Assembly: GCF_008329525.1 (NCBI RefSeq) | Contig: NZ_NPKQ01000011.1 | Location: forward strand, 1 to 64,000 | DNA from: Tardiphaga sp. P9-11 | GTDB taxonomy: Bacteria > Pseudomonadota > Alphaproteobacteria > Rhizobiales > Xanthobacteraceae | Reading direction: 5' to 3' | Length of the DNA stretch: 64,000 nt | In this document: piece by piece, positions 47,950 through 57,839 of the stretch | Layout: every line of letters starts with the position of its first letter | Numbering within the stretch: position 1 is the stretch's first letter | Notes under the pieces: generated by a model | Databases searched by the model: none | The model's input: the letters and a program-made list of their open reading frames with translations, nothing else | Told to the model about the DNA's origin: nothing | Program-made: the position numbers and the translations under genes

Positions 47950-48879
47950 ATGACGACACTCCTTCTGAGCCATCCGGCATCGCTCGATCACCTCACCCCG
48001 CCCGGCCATCCTGAACGCCCCGACCGCATACGCGCAGTAGCGCAGGCACTCAGCGAAGACCGCTTCAACGCGCTGGTGCGGGGCGAAGCGCCGGAGGGCG
48101 ATCTCGATGTGGTCAGCCTGTGCCACGACAATCACTACATCGACGAATTGCGTCATGTCGCACCGAGCAGCGGGCTCGTCTATCTCGACGGTGATACGTC
48201 CATGTCCCCCGGCACCTGGGAAGCCGTGATGCGCGGCGTCGGCGGCGCCGTGGCTGCGACCGACGCGGTCATGAAGGGCGAGCACAGCAATGCCTTCGTC
48301 GCGACACGCCCGCCCGGTCATCACGCAGAGCACAACAAGCCGATGGGCTTCTGCTTCTTCGATCAGGCCGCGATTGCAGCGCGGTATGCGCAACGCACCT
48401 ACGGCATTACCCGCGCCGCCGTCGTGGATTTCGACGTCCACCATGGCAATGGCACGCAAGACATCTTCTGGGCCGACCCCACGGTGATGTATTGCTCGAC
48501 ACATCAGATGCCGCTGTTTCCCGGCACCGGTGCGTCCCAGGAGCGTGGCGAGCACGATACCGTGGTGAATGCGCCGTTGCACGACGGCGATGGCGGTGCG
48601 AAATTCCGCTCCGCTTTCGACAATCTCATCCTGCCGCAACTGCAGAAATTCGCACCCGAACTGCTCATCATCTCCGCCGGCTTCGATGCGCATCGCCGCG
48701 ATCCGCTCGCGTCGCTCAACCTCGACGCTGAGGATTTCGGCTGGGTGACACGCAAGCTGATGGATCTCGCCGACAGCACCGCAGGTGGCCGCATTGTCTC
48801 GGTGCTCGAGGGTGGGTATGATCTGCAGGGCCTGAAAGAATCGGTCGCGGCCCATGTTTCTGCGCTGATGGGCGCATAG
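47950..48879 (+). CDS. histone deacetylase family amidohydrolase
   Basis: A 309-residue zinc hydrolase of the arginase/deacetylase fold. HPERPDRIRAV, ATRPPGHHAEHNKPMGFCFFDQAAIAA and VVDFDVHHGNGTQDIF contain the catalytic His pair and the Asp/His zinc ligands; SAGFDAHRRDPLASL and VSVLEGGYD are further family marks. Bacterial members act on acetylated polyamines or related amides. It precedes xseB and dxs in the same direction, an arrangement familiar from related genomes. Confidence 0.93.
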   Translation: MTTLLLSHPASLDHLTPPGHPERPDRIRAVAQALSEDRFNALVRGEAPEGDLDVVSLCHDNHYIDELRHVAPSSGLVYLDGDTSMSPGTWEAVMRGVGGAVAATDAVMKGEHSNAFVATRPPGHHAEHNKPMGFCFFDQAAIAARYAQRTYGITRAAVVDFDVHHGNGTQDIFWADPTVMYCSTHQMPLFPGTGASQERGEHDTVVNAPLHDGDGGAKFRSAFDNLILPQLQKFAPELLIISAGFDAHRRDPLASLNLDAEDFGWVTRKLMDLADSTAGGRIVSVLEGGYDLQGLKESVAAHVSALMGA

Positions 48880-48963
48880 ATCGCGGCGCAACAGACCCGC
48901 CACAATACGCCCTCAAACATATCTTTGACTCCGTCCTTCCAAAATGCGCACACGGGAAACCGA

Positions 48964-49215
48964 ATGGCCGAGAACACCCACGCTGACGTCAAGAAGCTGA
49001 CGTTTGAGACCGCGATCGAAGAACTGGAATCGATCGTGAAGCGCCTCGAAGACGGTAAGGTGCCGCTGGAAGAGTCGGTCGCCATCTATGAGCGCGGCGA
49101 GGCGCTGAAACGGCGCTGCGACGAATTGCTGCGTCAGGCCGAAGCGCGTGTGGACAAGATCACCACGGATTCGACTGGCAAAGCGGTCGGCACCGAGCCA
49201 CTGGACGTCCAGTAG
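48964..49215 (+). CDS. xseB: exodeoxyribonuclease VII small subunit
   Basis: The 83-residue small subunit binds XseA to form exonuclease VII, which degrades single-stranded DNA. The family core TFETAIEELESIVKRLEDGKVPLEESVAIYERGEALKRRC is complete. The ATG at 48964 is chosen over an upstream frame start that adds 13 unlikely residues. XseB near dxs is a frequent bacterial arrangement. Confidence 0.95.
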   Translation: MAENTHADVKKLTFETAIEELESIVKRLEDGKVPLEESVAIYERGEALKRRCDELLRQAEARVDKITTDSTGKAVGTEPLDVQ

Positions 49216-49317
49216 GACATCGCGCCGGGCTGAGACCTCGCACCACCCCGCGGCCGAATTAGCGCTTGGCGCATGGCGCGGCCTGTTTATAGTCCGCCGT
49301 CAGTCCGGGGAACCAGC

Positions 49318-50625
49318 GTGCGCGTCCAGCACCGTCATGTCATCTATGTGCAGGGATACGATCCGCGGGGCCTCTCGCAGTATTACCGCATGTTTCGGAC
49401 CGAACTGCGCAAGTTCGGCCGCCTTTATGGCCTGACCACCTCGGTCAGCCGGCCAAAAGGTCATACCGACGGCGAATTCGCTCATGAATCCGCCTCCTGG
49501 CGCATCGAAACCTCCGGCGACGGCTGGCAGACCACGACCGATTACGATTTCCTGCGCTGGGAAGACATGATCCAGCGCGATCTGGCCGTGCCGATCTGGC
49601 GCACGCTCATCCACGCTATCGCCATCTATTGGGGCCTCGTCTTCTCCGGCACGATGGGCCGGTTCTGGAAGGCGCATTGGCGCTTCGCGACCTTCATCAG
49701 CTGGCCCCACTTCCTGTTGCTCAACGGAGCGATCTGGTCGGCAGGCATCGCCTGGCTTTTCGCGTTAGGGCTGCAGGCGGTTGGAATACACGGGTTTTTG
49801 GTGGGCTGCGGCGTTGCGGCGGTGTTTGTGGCCGTGCTCGGCTCGCTGCTAAAATACACCGAAAAGCACACGTATCTGCTCTATCTGATGGCCGACACCA
49901 TCTTCACCTGGCAGTTCTCCCACGGCAACCGGCCGGACTGGGACGCCCGGATCGACCGTTTCGCGCAGCATCTGGTCAATGTCGCCCGGACCACCGAGGC
50001 GCAGGAGATCGTGCTGGTCGGCCACAGCTCCGGGTCGTTTCTTGGCTCCGAAATCCTCGCCCGCGCGCTGAAGCTCGATCCGGAACTTGGCAATCACGGC
50101 CCTCGTGTCGTGCTGCTGACACTCGGCGGCAACATGCCCATCGTCGGCTTCCATAGGGTCGCGCAAGGCTTTCGCGACAATTTGCGGCTGCTGGCCGTGG
50201 AGCCTGCCATCGACTGGATCGACTGCCAGTCCCGCAAGGATGTGATGAACTTCTTCCCGTTCGACCCCATCGCCGGTCACGGGATCGATGTTGGTGCAGC
50301 CCGGCGGAACCCGACCATCGTTCCCGTCCGGTTCCGCGAAATCATCCGCCCGGAACATTACAACCGGTTCCGCTGGAAGTTCTTCCGGGTGCATTTCCAG
50401 TTCGTCATGGCCAATGAGCGACCGCATGCCTACGATTTCTTCATGACCGTCTGCGGCCCTGTGCCTCTCAGAGAGCGTGTCAACCAGCCGAACACAACTT
50501 TGGCGCTAGTCAACGGCACACCTGCTACCCGCGAAATCGCATGGAAAAAGCTCGATTTAGGTCAAAACGGCCCCGTTAAGCGGGCTGCCGTGCATGCCGA
50601 ACCCTCAGCCCAGCGCATCGGTTAG
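49318..50625 (+). CDS. membrane protein with alpha/beta-hydrolase-like domain
   Basis: A protein of about 435 residues. An N-terminal RHVIYVQGYDPRGLSQYYRMFR block resembles the oxyanion strand of lipases. Two or three transmembrane segments (about 90-110 and 125-175) follow, then a C-terminal domain with the nucleophile elbow LVGHSSGSFLGSEI. FDPIAGHG and later His residues may complete a triad. The start is GTG 49318 after GGGGAACCAGC. I do not recognise a named family; it sits between xseB and dxs and may act on a membrane lipid. Confidence 0.7.
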   Translation: MRVQHRHVIYVQGYDPRGLSQYYRMFRTELRKFGRLYGLTTSVSRPKGHTDGEFAHESASWRIETSGDGWQTTTDYDFLRWEDMIQRDLAVPIWRTLIHAIAIYWGLVFSGTMGRFWKAHWRFATFISWPHFLLLNGAIWSAGIAWLFALGLQAVGIHGFLVGCGVAAVFVAVLGSLLKYTEKHTYLLYLMADTIFTWQFSHGNRPDWDARIDRFAQHLVNVARTTEAQEIVLVGHSSGSFLGSEILARALKLDPELGNHGPRVVLLTLGGNMPIVGFHRVAQGFRDNLRLLAVEPAIDWIDCQSRKDVMNFFPFDPIAGHGIDVGAARRNPTIVPVRFREIIRPEHYNRFRWKFFRVHFQFVMANERPHAYDFFMTVCGPVPLRERVNQPNTTLALVNGTPATREIAWKKLDLGQNGPVKRAAVHAEPSAQRIG

Positions 50626-50970
50626 GCACCGTCGCGTGAATGTGCATACGGGAACCCTGCTTGCCGCGCAGGCAGGCGGCATGGTTGGCTTTGGCTATGT
50701 CTTTGGTGTAAAGGGACAGGGTCTTTGCGTAAGCGAGCGTGCCAATGCCGGTCGTTAACGTAGATAAGCGCTTCATCCATCTGGCAGAATTCTTCAGATG
50801 AAGAAGCATCCAAGCGTGCTAGATATCACACTGAAAAATCGAAGCCCATTATAAGGCTTCGAACAGGCTTCCCGGTTCTGGAGGCTGCGATAGTCCGAAC
50901 TGTCTTGCGCGTCAGCGCGACGAACTCGATGCCTACGCAACCCCTGGACATGTAAAATTGGAATAGTGCC
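50626..50970. other. intergenic region upstream of dxs
   Basis: 345 bases without a supported gene; short frames on both strands have no recognisable motifs. It presumably carries the dxs promoter. No tRNA or terminator stands out. Confidence 0.6.
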
Positions 50971-52896
50971 GTGAGCAATTTTAGTAAGACACCACTGCTC
51001 GATACCATCAACACACCAGAAGATCTTCGGAAGCTGAAGGTCGAGCAGATTCGCCAGGTCGCTGACGAACTCCGTCAGGAAACCATCGATGCGGTGTCGG
51101 TCACCGGCGGACATTTCGGCGCCGGTCTTGGCGTTGTCGAACTGACCACTGCCCTTCACTACGTGTTCGATACGCCGCGCGACCGCATCATCTGGGACGT
51201 CGGGCATCAGGCCTATCCGCACAAGATCCTGACCGGTCGCCGCGACCGTATCCGCACCCTGCGCACCCCCGGTGGCCTGTCGGGCTTCACCAAGCGCAGC
51301 GAGAGCGAATACGATCCGTTCGGCGCTGCGCACTCCTCAACTTCGATCTCGGCCGGCCTCGGCATGGCCGTGGCGCGCGATCTATCGGGCGGCAAGAACA
51401 ACGTTATCGCCGTGATCGGTGACGGTTCGATGTCAGCGGGCATGGCTTATGAAGCCATGAACAACGCAGGCGCGATGAATTCCCGCCTGATCGTCATCCT
51501 CAACGACAACGACATGTCGATCGCTCCGCCGGTCGGCGCCATGTCGGCCTACCTGTCGCGCATGTATTCGGGCAAGACCTACCGCTCGCTGCGCGATGCC
51601 GCCAAGCAGCTCGGCAAGCATCTGCCGAAGCTGATCGCCGACCGTGCCGAGCGCGTGGAAGAATATTCCCGCGGCTTCATGGTCAATGGCGGTACGCTGT
51701 TCGAAGAACTCGGCTTCTATTATGTCGGCCCGATCGACGGTCATAACCTCGATCACCTGCTGCCCGTGCTGCAGAACGTCCGCGACATGGAGACCGGCCC
51801 GATCCTGGTTCACGTCGTCACGCAAAAGGGCAAGGGTTATGGCCCGGCCGAAGCTGCCGCCGACAAGTATCACGCCGTCGTCAAATTCGACGTCGCTACC
51901 GGCGCCCAGTCGAAGTCCAAGCCCAACGCGCCAGCCTATCAGAACGTGTTCGGCGCAAGCCTCGTCAAGGAAGCGGAAAAGGACGACAAGATCGTCGCCA
52001 TCACCGCGGCCATGCCGTCGGGCACCGGCGTCGACATCTTCAACAAGGCTTTCCCGTCCCGTACGTTTGACGTCGGCATCGCCGAGCAGCATGCAGTCAC
52101 GTTCGCAGCCGGCCTCGCCACCGAAGGCTACAAGCCGTTCTGCGCGATCTACTCGACCTTCCTGCAGCGTGGCTATGACCAGATCGTCCATGACGTGGCG
52201 ATCCAGAACCTGCCCGTGCGTTTCGCCATCGACCGCGCTGGTCTGGTCGGCGCCGACGGCGCGACCCATGCCGGTTCGTTCGACAACGCCTATCTCGGGT
52301 GTCTGCCGAACATGGTCATCATGGCGGCGTCCGACGAAGCCGAACTGGTGCACATGGTCGCGACGCAAGTCGCCATCAATGACGCGCCGAGCGCGCTGCG
52401 CTATCCGCGCGGCGAAGGCCGCGGCGTCGAGATGCCGGAAGTCGGTATCCCGCTCGAAATCGGCAAGGGCCGCATCGTTCGCGAAGGCAGCAAGGTTGCT
52501 CTTCTGTCGTTCGGCACCCGTCTTGCGGAATGCGAGAAGGCCGCTGACGAACTCGCAGCCCACGGCCTGTCGACCACGATTGCCGATGCGCGCTTCATGA
52601 AGCCGCTCGACGTCGACATGATCATGAAGCTCGCCCGCGACCACGAGATCCTGCTGACCATCGAGGAAGGTTCGATCGGCGGCTTCGGCTCGCATGTCAT
52701 GCAGCTGCTCTCCGACAACGGCATGCTCGACGGCGGTCTGCGGATGCGGTCGCTGGTTCTGCCGGACATCTTCCAGGATCACGACTCGCCGGCCGCGATG
52801 TATGCGCGCGCGGGTCTGGATTCAAAGGGCATCGTCACCAAGGTATTCGAGACCCTCGGCAAGGATTTCAAGGCCGAGACCGTCAAGCTCGCCTAA
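50971..52896 (+). CDS. dxs: 1-deoxy-D-xylulose-5-phosphate synthase
   Basis: First enzyme of the MEP isoprenoid pathway, joining pyruvate and glyceraldehyde 3-phosphate with TPP. The 641-residue protein has [16 protein letters not shown], the TPP motif [18 protein letters not shown] followed by [12 protein letters not shown], and the transketolase-type [17 protein letters not shown] and [15 protein letters not shown]. The start is GTG 50971. Precursors made here feed hopanoids, quinones and carotenoids. The gene is intact. Confidence 0.97.
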   Translation: MSNFSKTPLLDTINTPEDLRKLKVEQIRQVADELRQETIDAVSVTGGHFGAGLGVVELTTALHYVFDTPRDRIIWDVGHQAYPHKILTGRRDRIRTLRTPGGLSGFTKRSESEYDPFGAAHSSTSISAGLGMAVARDLSGGKNNVIAVIGDGSMSAGMAYEAMNNAGAMNSRLIVILNDNDMSIAPPVGAMSAYLSRMYSGKTYRSLRDAAKQLGKHLPKLIADRAERVEEYSRGFMVNGGTLFEELGFYYVGPIDGHNLDHLLPVLQNVRDMETGPILVHVVTQKGKGYGPAEAAADKYHAVVKFDVATGAQSKSKPNAPAYQNVFGASLVKEAEKDDKIVAITAAMPSGTGVDIFNKAFPSRTFDVGIAEQHAVTFAAGLATEGYKPFCAIYSTFLQRGYDQIVHDVAIQNLPVRFAIDRAGLVGADGATHAGSFDNAYLGCLPNMVIMAASDEAELVHMVATQVAINDAPSALRYPRGEGRGVEMPEVGIPLEIGKGRIVREGSKVALLSFGTRLAECEKAADELAAHGLSTTIADARFMKPLDVDMIMKLARDHEILLTIEEGSIGGFGSHVMQLLSDNGMLDGGLRMRSLVLPDIFQDHDSPAAMYARAGLDSKGIVTKVFETLGKDFKAETVKLA

Positions 52897-53054
52897 GGCT
52901 TTCGCTTGCTTTAGATCCGGTCGAACACGACGACGCGTTCAACCGGAAGAAGATATCGCAACGAGGCAATTCGGCGTGAGCAGCCGGATTGCCTCGTTCT
53001 CGTCTGAATTGGCTCGTCAATGTCGGCGCAGCTCACCATGACGACGGGGACTTC

Positions 53055-53597
53055 ATGAATATCTATCTCGCAGGCCCCGACGTCTTTCTGCCCAATGCCG
53101 ACGAGATCGGCCGGCAGAAGGTCGCGCTCTGCAAGCGCTACGGCGCACATGGGTTCTTCCCGCTCGATAACGCCATCGACCTCAGCGCCAGCGACGCCTC
53201 GCGCCAGATTTTCCACGCCAATGAAGCGATGATGAATCATTGCGACATCATCATTGCCAATCTCACTCCGTTTCGTGGGCCCAGCGCCGATGCCGGCACG
53301 GTGTTTGAACTCGGCTATATGGCCGGCCACGGCAAACTCTGCTTCGGCTATTGCAACGACCCGACGCTCTATCTCGACCGCGTCCGTCGCATGACGGAAG
53401 TCACTGATAGCGAGGGCCCTCCAGTCGATGCGAACGGGCTCAGTGTCGAGAATTTCGGTCTCGCCGACAATCTGATGATGATCCACGCGCTCGACCTCTA
53501 TGGCGCTCCCATGATCGTTCCCCGCGAAGCACCTGATGATCTCTGGCAGGATCTGACGAGCTTCGAAGCCTGCCTAAAACTTGCTGCATCGTACTGA
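53055..53597 (+). CDS. nucleoside 2-deoxyribosyltransferase family protein
   Basis: A 180-residue protein beginning MNIYLAGPDVFLPNADEI, the family's nucleotide-binding start. CDIIIANLTPFRGPSADAGTVFELGYMAGHGK carries the acidic catalytic region (Asp and Glu). Members exchange or hydrolyse the base of deoxynucleosides or deoxynucleotides. The ATG at 53055 follows GGGGA; the longer frame is not supported. It lies 2 bases before tlyA and is probably co-transcribed with it. Confidence 0.9.
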   Translation: MNIYLAGPDVFLPNADEIGRQKVALCKRYGAHGFFPLDNAIDLSASDASRQIFHANEAMMNHCDIIIANLTPFRGPSADAGTVFELGYMAGHGKLCFGYCNDPTLYLDRVRRMTEVTDSEGPPVDANGLSVENFGLADNLMMIHALDLYGAPMIVPREAPDDLWQDLTSFEACLKLAASY

Positions 53598-53599
53598 CC

Positions 53600-54355
53600 A
53601 TGACCAAATCTCCGACCACTGCTCCCGCGCTGCGCAAGCGCGCCGATACGCTTCTCGTCGACCGCGGTATCTTCGAAAGCCGTGCGCGTGCGCAGGCCGC
53701 CATCGAAGCGGGCCTCGTGAAGGCCAACGGCAAAGCTGTTGCCAAAGTGTCCGAGCCGTTGCCGCTTGACGCAGCGATCGAGGCTGAACCGGCGCATCCC
53801 TGGGTTTCGCGCGGTGGGGTCAAGCTGGCAGGTGCGCTCGAACAATATCCGATCGAGATCGAGGATCATGTCTGTCTCGACGTCGGCGCCTCCACCGGCG
53901 GCTTTACCGAAGTGCTGCTCGCCAACGGCGCCAGCATGGTATTCTCGATCGATGTCGGGCACAGCCAGTTGCATCCGTCGCTACACGGCCATCCGAAAAT
54001 CATCTCGATGGAAGAGACCGATATCCGCAGCTATGAGAACAAGCGCCTGCCGGCACGCCCCGATGTCGTGGTCATCGATGTCAGCTTCATTTCATTGAAG
54101 GCGGTACTGCCTGTCGCGCTCTCGCTCGCGGCAGCGCCGATGAGCCTGTTGGCGCTGATCAAGCCGCAATTCGAGGCGGATCGAAAGCAATCCAAGCGCG
54201 GCATCATCAAGAACGCCGCGGTTCATCAGGCGATCTGCGACGACATCACCAACTTCGCGAAGACGCTCGGGTGCACCGATATCGAGGTCTTCCCGTCGTC
54301 GATCACCGGCGGTGACGGCAATATCGAATTCTTCATGGGTGCACGGCGTGGCTGA
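53600..54355 (+). CDS. tlyA: TlyA family rRNA methyltransferase
   Basis: A 251-residue protein with an N-terminal S4 RNA-binding domain ([34 protein letters not shown]) and a Rossmann methyltransferase domain, where [16 protein letters not shown] binds [19 protein letters not shown] and [14 protein letters not shown] complete the RrmJ-like core. TlyA methylates 2'-hydroxyls of rRNA in characterised species and has also been called a haemolysin. It overlaps the next methyltransferase gene by eight bases. Confidence 0.93.
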   Translation: MTKSPTTAPALRKRADTLLVDRGIFESRARAQAAIEAGLVKANGKAVAKVSEPLPLDAAIEAEPAHPWVSRGGVKLAGALEQYPIEIEDHVCLDVGASTGGFTEVLLANGASMVFSIDVGHSQLHPSLHGHPKIISMEETDIRSYENKRLPARPDVVVIDVSFISLKAVLPVALSLAAAPMSLLALIKPQFEADRKQSKRGIIKNAAVHQAICDDITNFAKTLGCTDIEVFPSSITGGDGNIEFFMGARRG

Positions 54356-55586
54356 ACGCCTGACCATCGATCATGTCGGCCAGCGCGGCGACGGCGTCAG
54401 CCTCGCCGAAGGCGCGCCGATCTTCGTGCCCTACACGCTTGCCGCCGAGATCGTCGACGCCGATCCCGATGACGGGCATCCGGAGCGGCGGCGGCTGTTG
54501 CAGATCGACACCGCCAGCCCCGAACGGATCGACCCGTTCTGCACCTACTTCACCCGCTGCGGCGGCTGCGCCATCCAGCACTGGCAGCCCGACCGCTATC
54601 AGGTGTGGAAGCGCCAGATCGTGGTCGACACGCTGGCGCAAGCGAAGATCGCCTGCAAGGTCGACCCGATCATCGACGCCCATGGTGCCGGCCGCCGCCG
54701 CGTGACATTACATGCCCGCCGCGGCAGCGATGGCGAATTGCGTGTCGGTTTTGCTGCTGCTGCAAGCCACGCGATCATCGCCATCGACGCATGCCCAATC
54801 CTCGATCACGCGCTGGATGGCGCGCTCGATGCCGCACGCGCGCTGGCCGAGGTGTTGAAGCCGGTCAGCAAGCCGCTGGACATTCAGGTGACGGCGGCCA
54901 GCAACGGACTCGATATCGACGTCCGCGGCACCGGCCCATTACCGACGGCCATCATCACATCGCTGTCGCGCGTCGCCGAAGCGCACAAACTGGCACGCCT
55001 CACACGGCATGGCGAACTCGTGCTGATGCGCGTGCCACCCGTCGTCACGATGGGCAACGCACAGGTTACGTTACCACCCGGCTCATTCCTACAGGCCACG
55101 GCGGCCGGTGAAGAGACATTGGCCGCGCTTGTGCTCCAGCTCTGCAAAGGCGCGAAAAACATCGCCGATCTGTTCTGCGGTATCGGTCCCTTTGCGCTCC
55201 GGCTGGCAGCCAAATCCAAGGTCACCGCGCTCGACAGCGACAGTGGCGCGATCACATCATTGCAGCAGGCGATCAAGGACACGAAAGGCCTGAAGCCAAT
55301 CAAGGCCGAGATGCGCGACCTGTTTCGCCGCCCGCTGGTGCCGCAGGAATTGCGCGACTTCGACGCCGTCGTGTTCGATCCGCCGCGGCAGGGCGCACAG
55401 GCACAGGTCGAGCGACTCGCGGCAAGCAAGATCCCCGTCGTCGTCGCCGTGTCATGCAACGTCCAGACCTTCGCACGCGACGCAAAAATCCTGATCGATG
55501 GCGGTTATAAAATCGACGGCGTTACGCCTGTCGACCAGTTCCGCCATACGCCACATATCGAATTGGTGGCCCGCTTCAAACGCTAG
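54348..55586 (+). CDS. class I SAM-dependent RNA methyltransferase (TrmA/RlmD-like)
   Basis: About 413 residues. An N-terminal TRAM-like start ([17 protein letters not shown]) precedes a four-cysteine iron-sulfur site: Cys65, Cys71, Cys74 (C-x5-C-x2-C), and a later Cys in DACPIL. The catalytic region has [30 protein letters not shown] and [13 protein letters not shown] with the nucleophilic Cys, as in uracil-C5 methyltransferases. GTG 54348 is the likely start, inside the tlyA end; GTG 54339 is possible. Which RNA it modifies cannot be decided here. Confidence 0.9.
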   Translation: MAERLTIDHVGQRGDGVSLAEGAPIFVPYTLAAEIVDADPDDGHPERRRLLQIDTASPERIDPFCTYFTRCGGCAIQHWQPDRYQVWKRQIVVDTLAQAKIACKVDPIIDAHGAGRRRVTLHARRGSDGELRVGFAAAASHAIIAIDACPILDHALDGALDAARALAEVLKPVSKPLDIQVTAASNGLDIDVRGTGPLPTAIITSLSRVAEAHKLARLTRHGELVLMRVPPVVTMGNAQVTLPPGSFLQATAAGEETLAALVLQLCKGAKNIADLFCGIGPFALRLAAKSKVTALDSDSGAITSLQQAIKDTKGLKPIKAEMRDLFRRPLVPQELRDFDAVVFDPPRQGAQAQVERLAASKIPVVVAVSCNVQTFARDAKILIDGGYKIDGVTPVDQFRHTPHIELVARFKR

Positions 55587-55653
55587 TTGTCTTTTCGCCG
55601 AGCTTACGGTGGAGTGCATCCACGCTGCCGCGCAAGTGCAGCATGGAGGCGAC

Positions 55654-56811
55654 GTGACACCCATTGAGTCCCACATTCTGCCGGCCGGAATTCGCTCGCG
55701 CTTCGTCGAGGACATCAACGGCTTGCGCGTCCATGTGTTGGAGGCCGGCTTCGAAACCAAAGGCCGGCCTTGCATCCTGCTGGTGCACGGCTTTCCCGAA
55801 CTGGCCTTCAGCTGGCGCAAGGTGATGCCGCAGCTCGCCGCTGCGGGCTATCATGTGATCGCGCCGGATCAGCGCGGTTATGGCCGCACCACCGGATGGA
55901 GCGCCGACTATGATGGCGATCTGCGTCCCTTCAACCTGCTCAACCTCGTGCGCGATGCGGTCGGACTGGTCGCCGCCTTTGGCTATCGCCATGTCGATGC
56001 GGTGGTCGGACACGACTACGGCAGCTCGGTCGCAGCCTGGTGTGCGCTGGTACGACCGGATGTCTTCCGATCCGTTGCGCTGATGAGCGCGCCCTTCGGC
56101 GGTCCTCCGCCGCTGCCGTTCGGCACCGCCGACCAGCCGGCACCACCCAAAGCCGAAGACCCCGTCCATCAGGACCTCGCCGCATTGCCGCGGCCACGCA
56201 TTCACTATCAATGGTATTATGCCACACGCGACGCCAACGCCCACATGCAGCATGCGCCACAAGGCGTGCATGATTTCCTGCGCGCCTATTATCATCACAA
56301 GAGCGCGGACTGGCCCGGCAACACGCCCACTCCATTGCAGGGCTGGACGGCAAGCGAACTCGCGAAACTCCCGACCTATTATGTGATGGACCGTGACCAG
56401 ACCATGGCCGAGACCGTCGCTGCAGAAATGCCGACGCCCGAACAGATCGCCGCGTGCACGTGGCTGCCGGACAATGAGCTGGCCTTCTATGCCGGCGAAT
56501 ATGCCCGCACCGGGTTCCAGGGTGGATTGCAATGGTATCGTTGCAATACGACCGGCGCGTTCAGTGCAGATTACGAGACATTTGCCGGGCGCACCATCGA
56601 CGTACCCTCTACATTCATCTCCGGCAAACAGGACTGGGGCATCTATCAACGCCCGGGCGCCATCGAGGCGATGCAGACCAGCGCCTGCACCGACATGCGC
56701 GCGGTTCACCTCATCGACGGCGCAGGCCATTGGGTACAGCAGGAACAGCCGGATGAGGTCAGCCGCTTGCTGCTCGCATTCCTGAAAAATGCACATGCCC
56801 AATCGGATTGA
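55654..56811 (+). CDS. alpha/beta-hydrolase, epoxide-hydrolase type
   Basis: A 385-residue hydrolase. LLVHGFPELAFSWRKVMPQL is the HGxP oxyanion motif, DQRGYGRTTGW follows, and VVGHDYGSSVAAWCALVRPD has Asp as nucleophile, the mark of epoxide hydrolases or dehalogenases. GAGHWVQQEQPDEVSRLLLAFL contributes the catalytic His. The cap region (residues about 160-300) includes YYATRDANAHMQ with Tyr candidates for epoxide activation. The GTG at 55654 follows GGAGG; the ATG of the longer frame overlaps the previous gene by 89 bases. Confidence 0.9.
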   Translation: MTPIESHILPAGIRSRFVEDINGLRVHVLEAGFETKGRPCILLVHGFPELAFSWRKVMPQLAAAGYHVIAPDQRGYGRTTGWSADYDGDLRPFNLLNLVRDAVGLVAAFGYRHVDAVVGHDYGSSVAAWCALVRPDVFRSVALMSAPFGGPPPLPFGTADQPAPPKAEDPVHQDLAALPRPRIHYQWYYATRDANAHMQHAPQGVHDFLRAYYHHKSADWPGNTPTPLQGWTASELAKLPTYYVMDRDQTMAETVAAEMPTPEQIAACTWLPDNELAFYAGEYARTGFQGGLQWYRCNTTGAFSADYETFAGRTIDVPSTFISGKQDWGIYQRPGAIEAMQTSACTDMRAVHLIDGAGHWVQQEQPDEVSRLLLAFLKNAHAQSD

Positions 56812-56884
56812 CCGACGTAGATGGCCGTATTAAATTTCCGCGTATGAAGATGATGATCATCACGGCGTTCTTCCAAATCTGACC

Positions 56885-56897
56885 GGGCCTTCGGCCC
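56885..56897 (+). terminator. short GC hairpin after the epoxide hydrolase gene
   Basis: GGGCC-TTC-GGCCC at 56885-56897, 74 bases after the stop, forms a compact stem with no T-run. It is a weak candidate. Confidence 0.35.
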
Positions 56898-56995
56898 CGC
56901 GGATTTGAACGCCATGCGCTCAAACCGAATTACATGATGCGCGCCTGCACAGCGGGAACGCATCCGGTTTGCCTGATCATTGAAAGTCTTCTCAT

Positions 56996-57796
56996 ATGCC
57001 TGACAACAATATCTCCACGCGCGCCCTCAGCGAGGCGCAGCTGACGCAGTTCGTCCATGACGGTTTCGTCAGGATCGATCGCGCTTTCCCGCGCGACCTC
57101 GCAGAGGCCGGCCGCCTTATCCTGTGGCGTGACACCGGTTGCGATCCGAGTGACAGCAGCACATGGACGGAACCGGTGATCCGGCTCGGCGATTATTCAC
57201 AGCTGCCCTTCGCAGCAGCAGCGAATACGCCGGTGCTGCATCGCGCCTTCGATGAGCTGGTCGGAATTGGCCGCTGGCTGCCACGTGGCAGTCTTGGCAC
57301 CTTCCCGGTACGGTTCCCCTCGCCTGAGAATCCCAACGATGCCGGCTGGCACATCGATGTGTCATTCGGTCACGAGAACCCGGACTTCATGTCGTGGCGC
57401 GCCAACATCGTCTCAAAGGGACGCGCGCTGCTGATGCTGTTCCTGTTCTCGGATGTCGGCACAGACGATGCACCGACGCGAATTCGCGCAGGATCGCATC
57501 TGGATATCGCACGGCAACTTGCTCCGCACGGCAATGCAGGCCTGTCGCTCGGCGAACTTGCCGCCGACGGCTTTGCCGGTAGCGCGCATCTGCCAGAATT
57601 GCTCGCATTGGGAGAGGCTGGCACGGTCTATCTATGCCACCCGTTCTTGGTCCATGCAGCGCAGCCACATCGCGGCACGGCGCCGCGCTTCATGGCACAG
57701 CCACCGCTATTGCCACGCGGCGATCTCTTGCTTCACCGCGATGACAAAGCGTATTCGCCGGTCGAGCAAGCGATCAGGCTGGCACTTGCCGACTAG
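56996..57796 (+). CDS. phytanoyl-CoA dioxygenase (PhyH) family protein
   Basis: A 266-residue Fe(II)/2-oxoglutarate-dependent oxygenase candidate. The metal-binding His-x-Asp is in GWHIDVSFGHENPDF, and the distal His lies in VYLCHPFLVHAAQPHRGTAPRFMAQPPL, followed by the Arg that would hold 2-oxoglutarate. The N-terminal LTQFVHDGFVRIDRAFP is typical of the family. The substrate is unknown. Acyl-CoA dehydrogenase and hydratase genes lie close by, but on different transcription units. Confidence 0.85.
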   Translation: MPDNNISTRALSEAQLTQFVHDGFVRIDRAFPRDLAEAGRLILWRDTGCDPSDSSTWTEPVIRLGDYSQLPFAAAANTPVLHRAFDELVGIGRWLPRGSLGTFPVRFPSPENPNDAGWHIDVSFGHENPDFMSWRANIVSKGRALLMLFLFSDVGTDDAPTRIRAGSHLDIARQLAPHGNAGLSLGELAADGFAGSAHLPELLALGEAGTVYLCHPFLVHAAQPHRGTAPRFMAQPPLLPRGDLLLHRDDKAYSPVEQAIRLALAD

Positions 57797-57839
57797 GAAA
57801 AATGGCTTCGGCGGCACGCGCCGCTGAAGCCAACATCAA

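Noticed and set aside
50637-50830. possible insertion-sequence remnant upstream of dxs
   Set aside because: No transposase motif or terminal inverted repeats could be recognised in any frame.
51433-52782. 449-codon frame on the minus strand
   Set aside because: Antisense to dxs, without recognisable domains.
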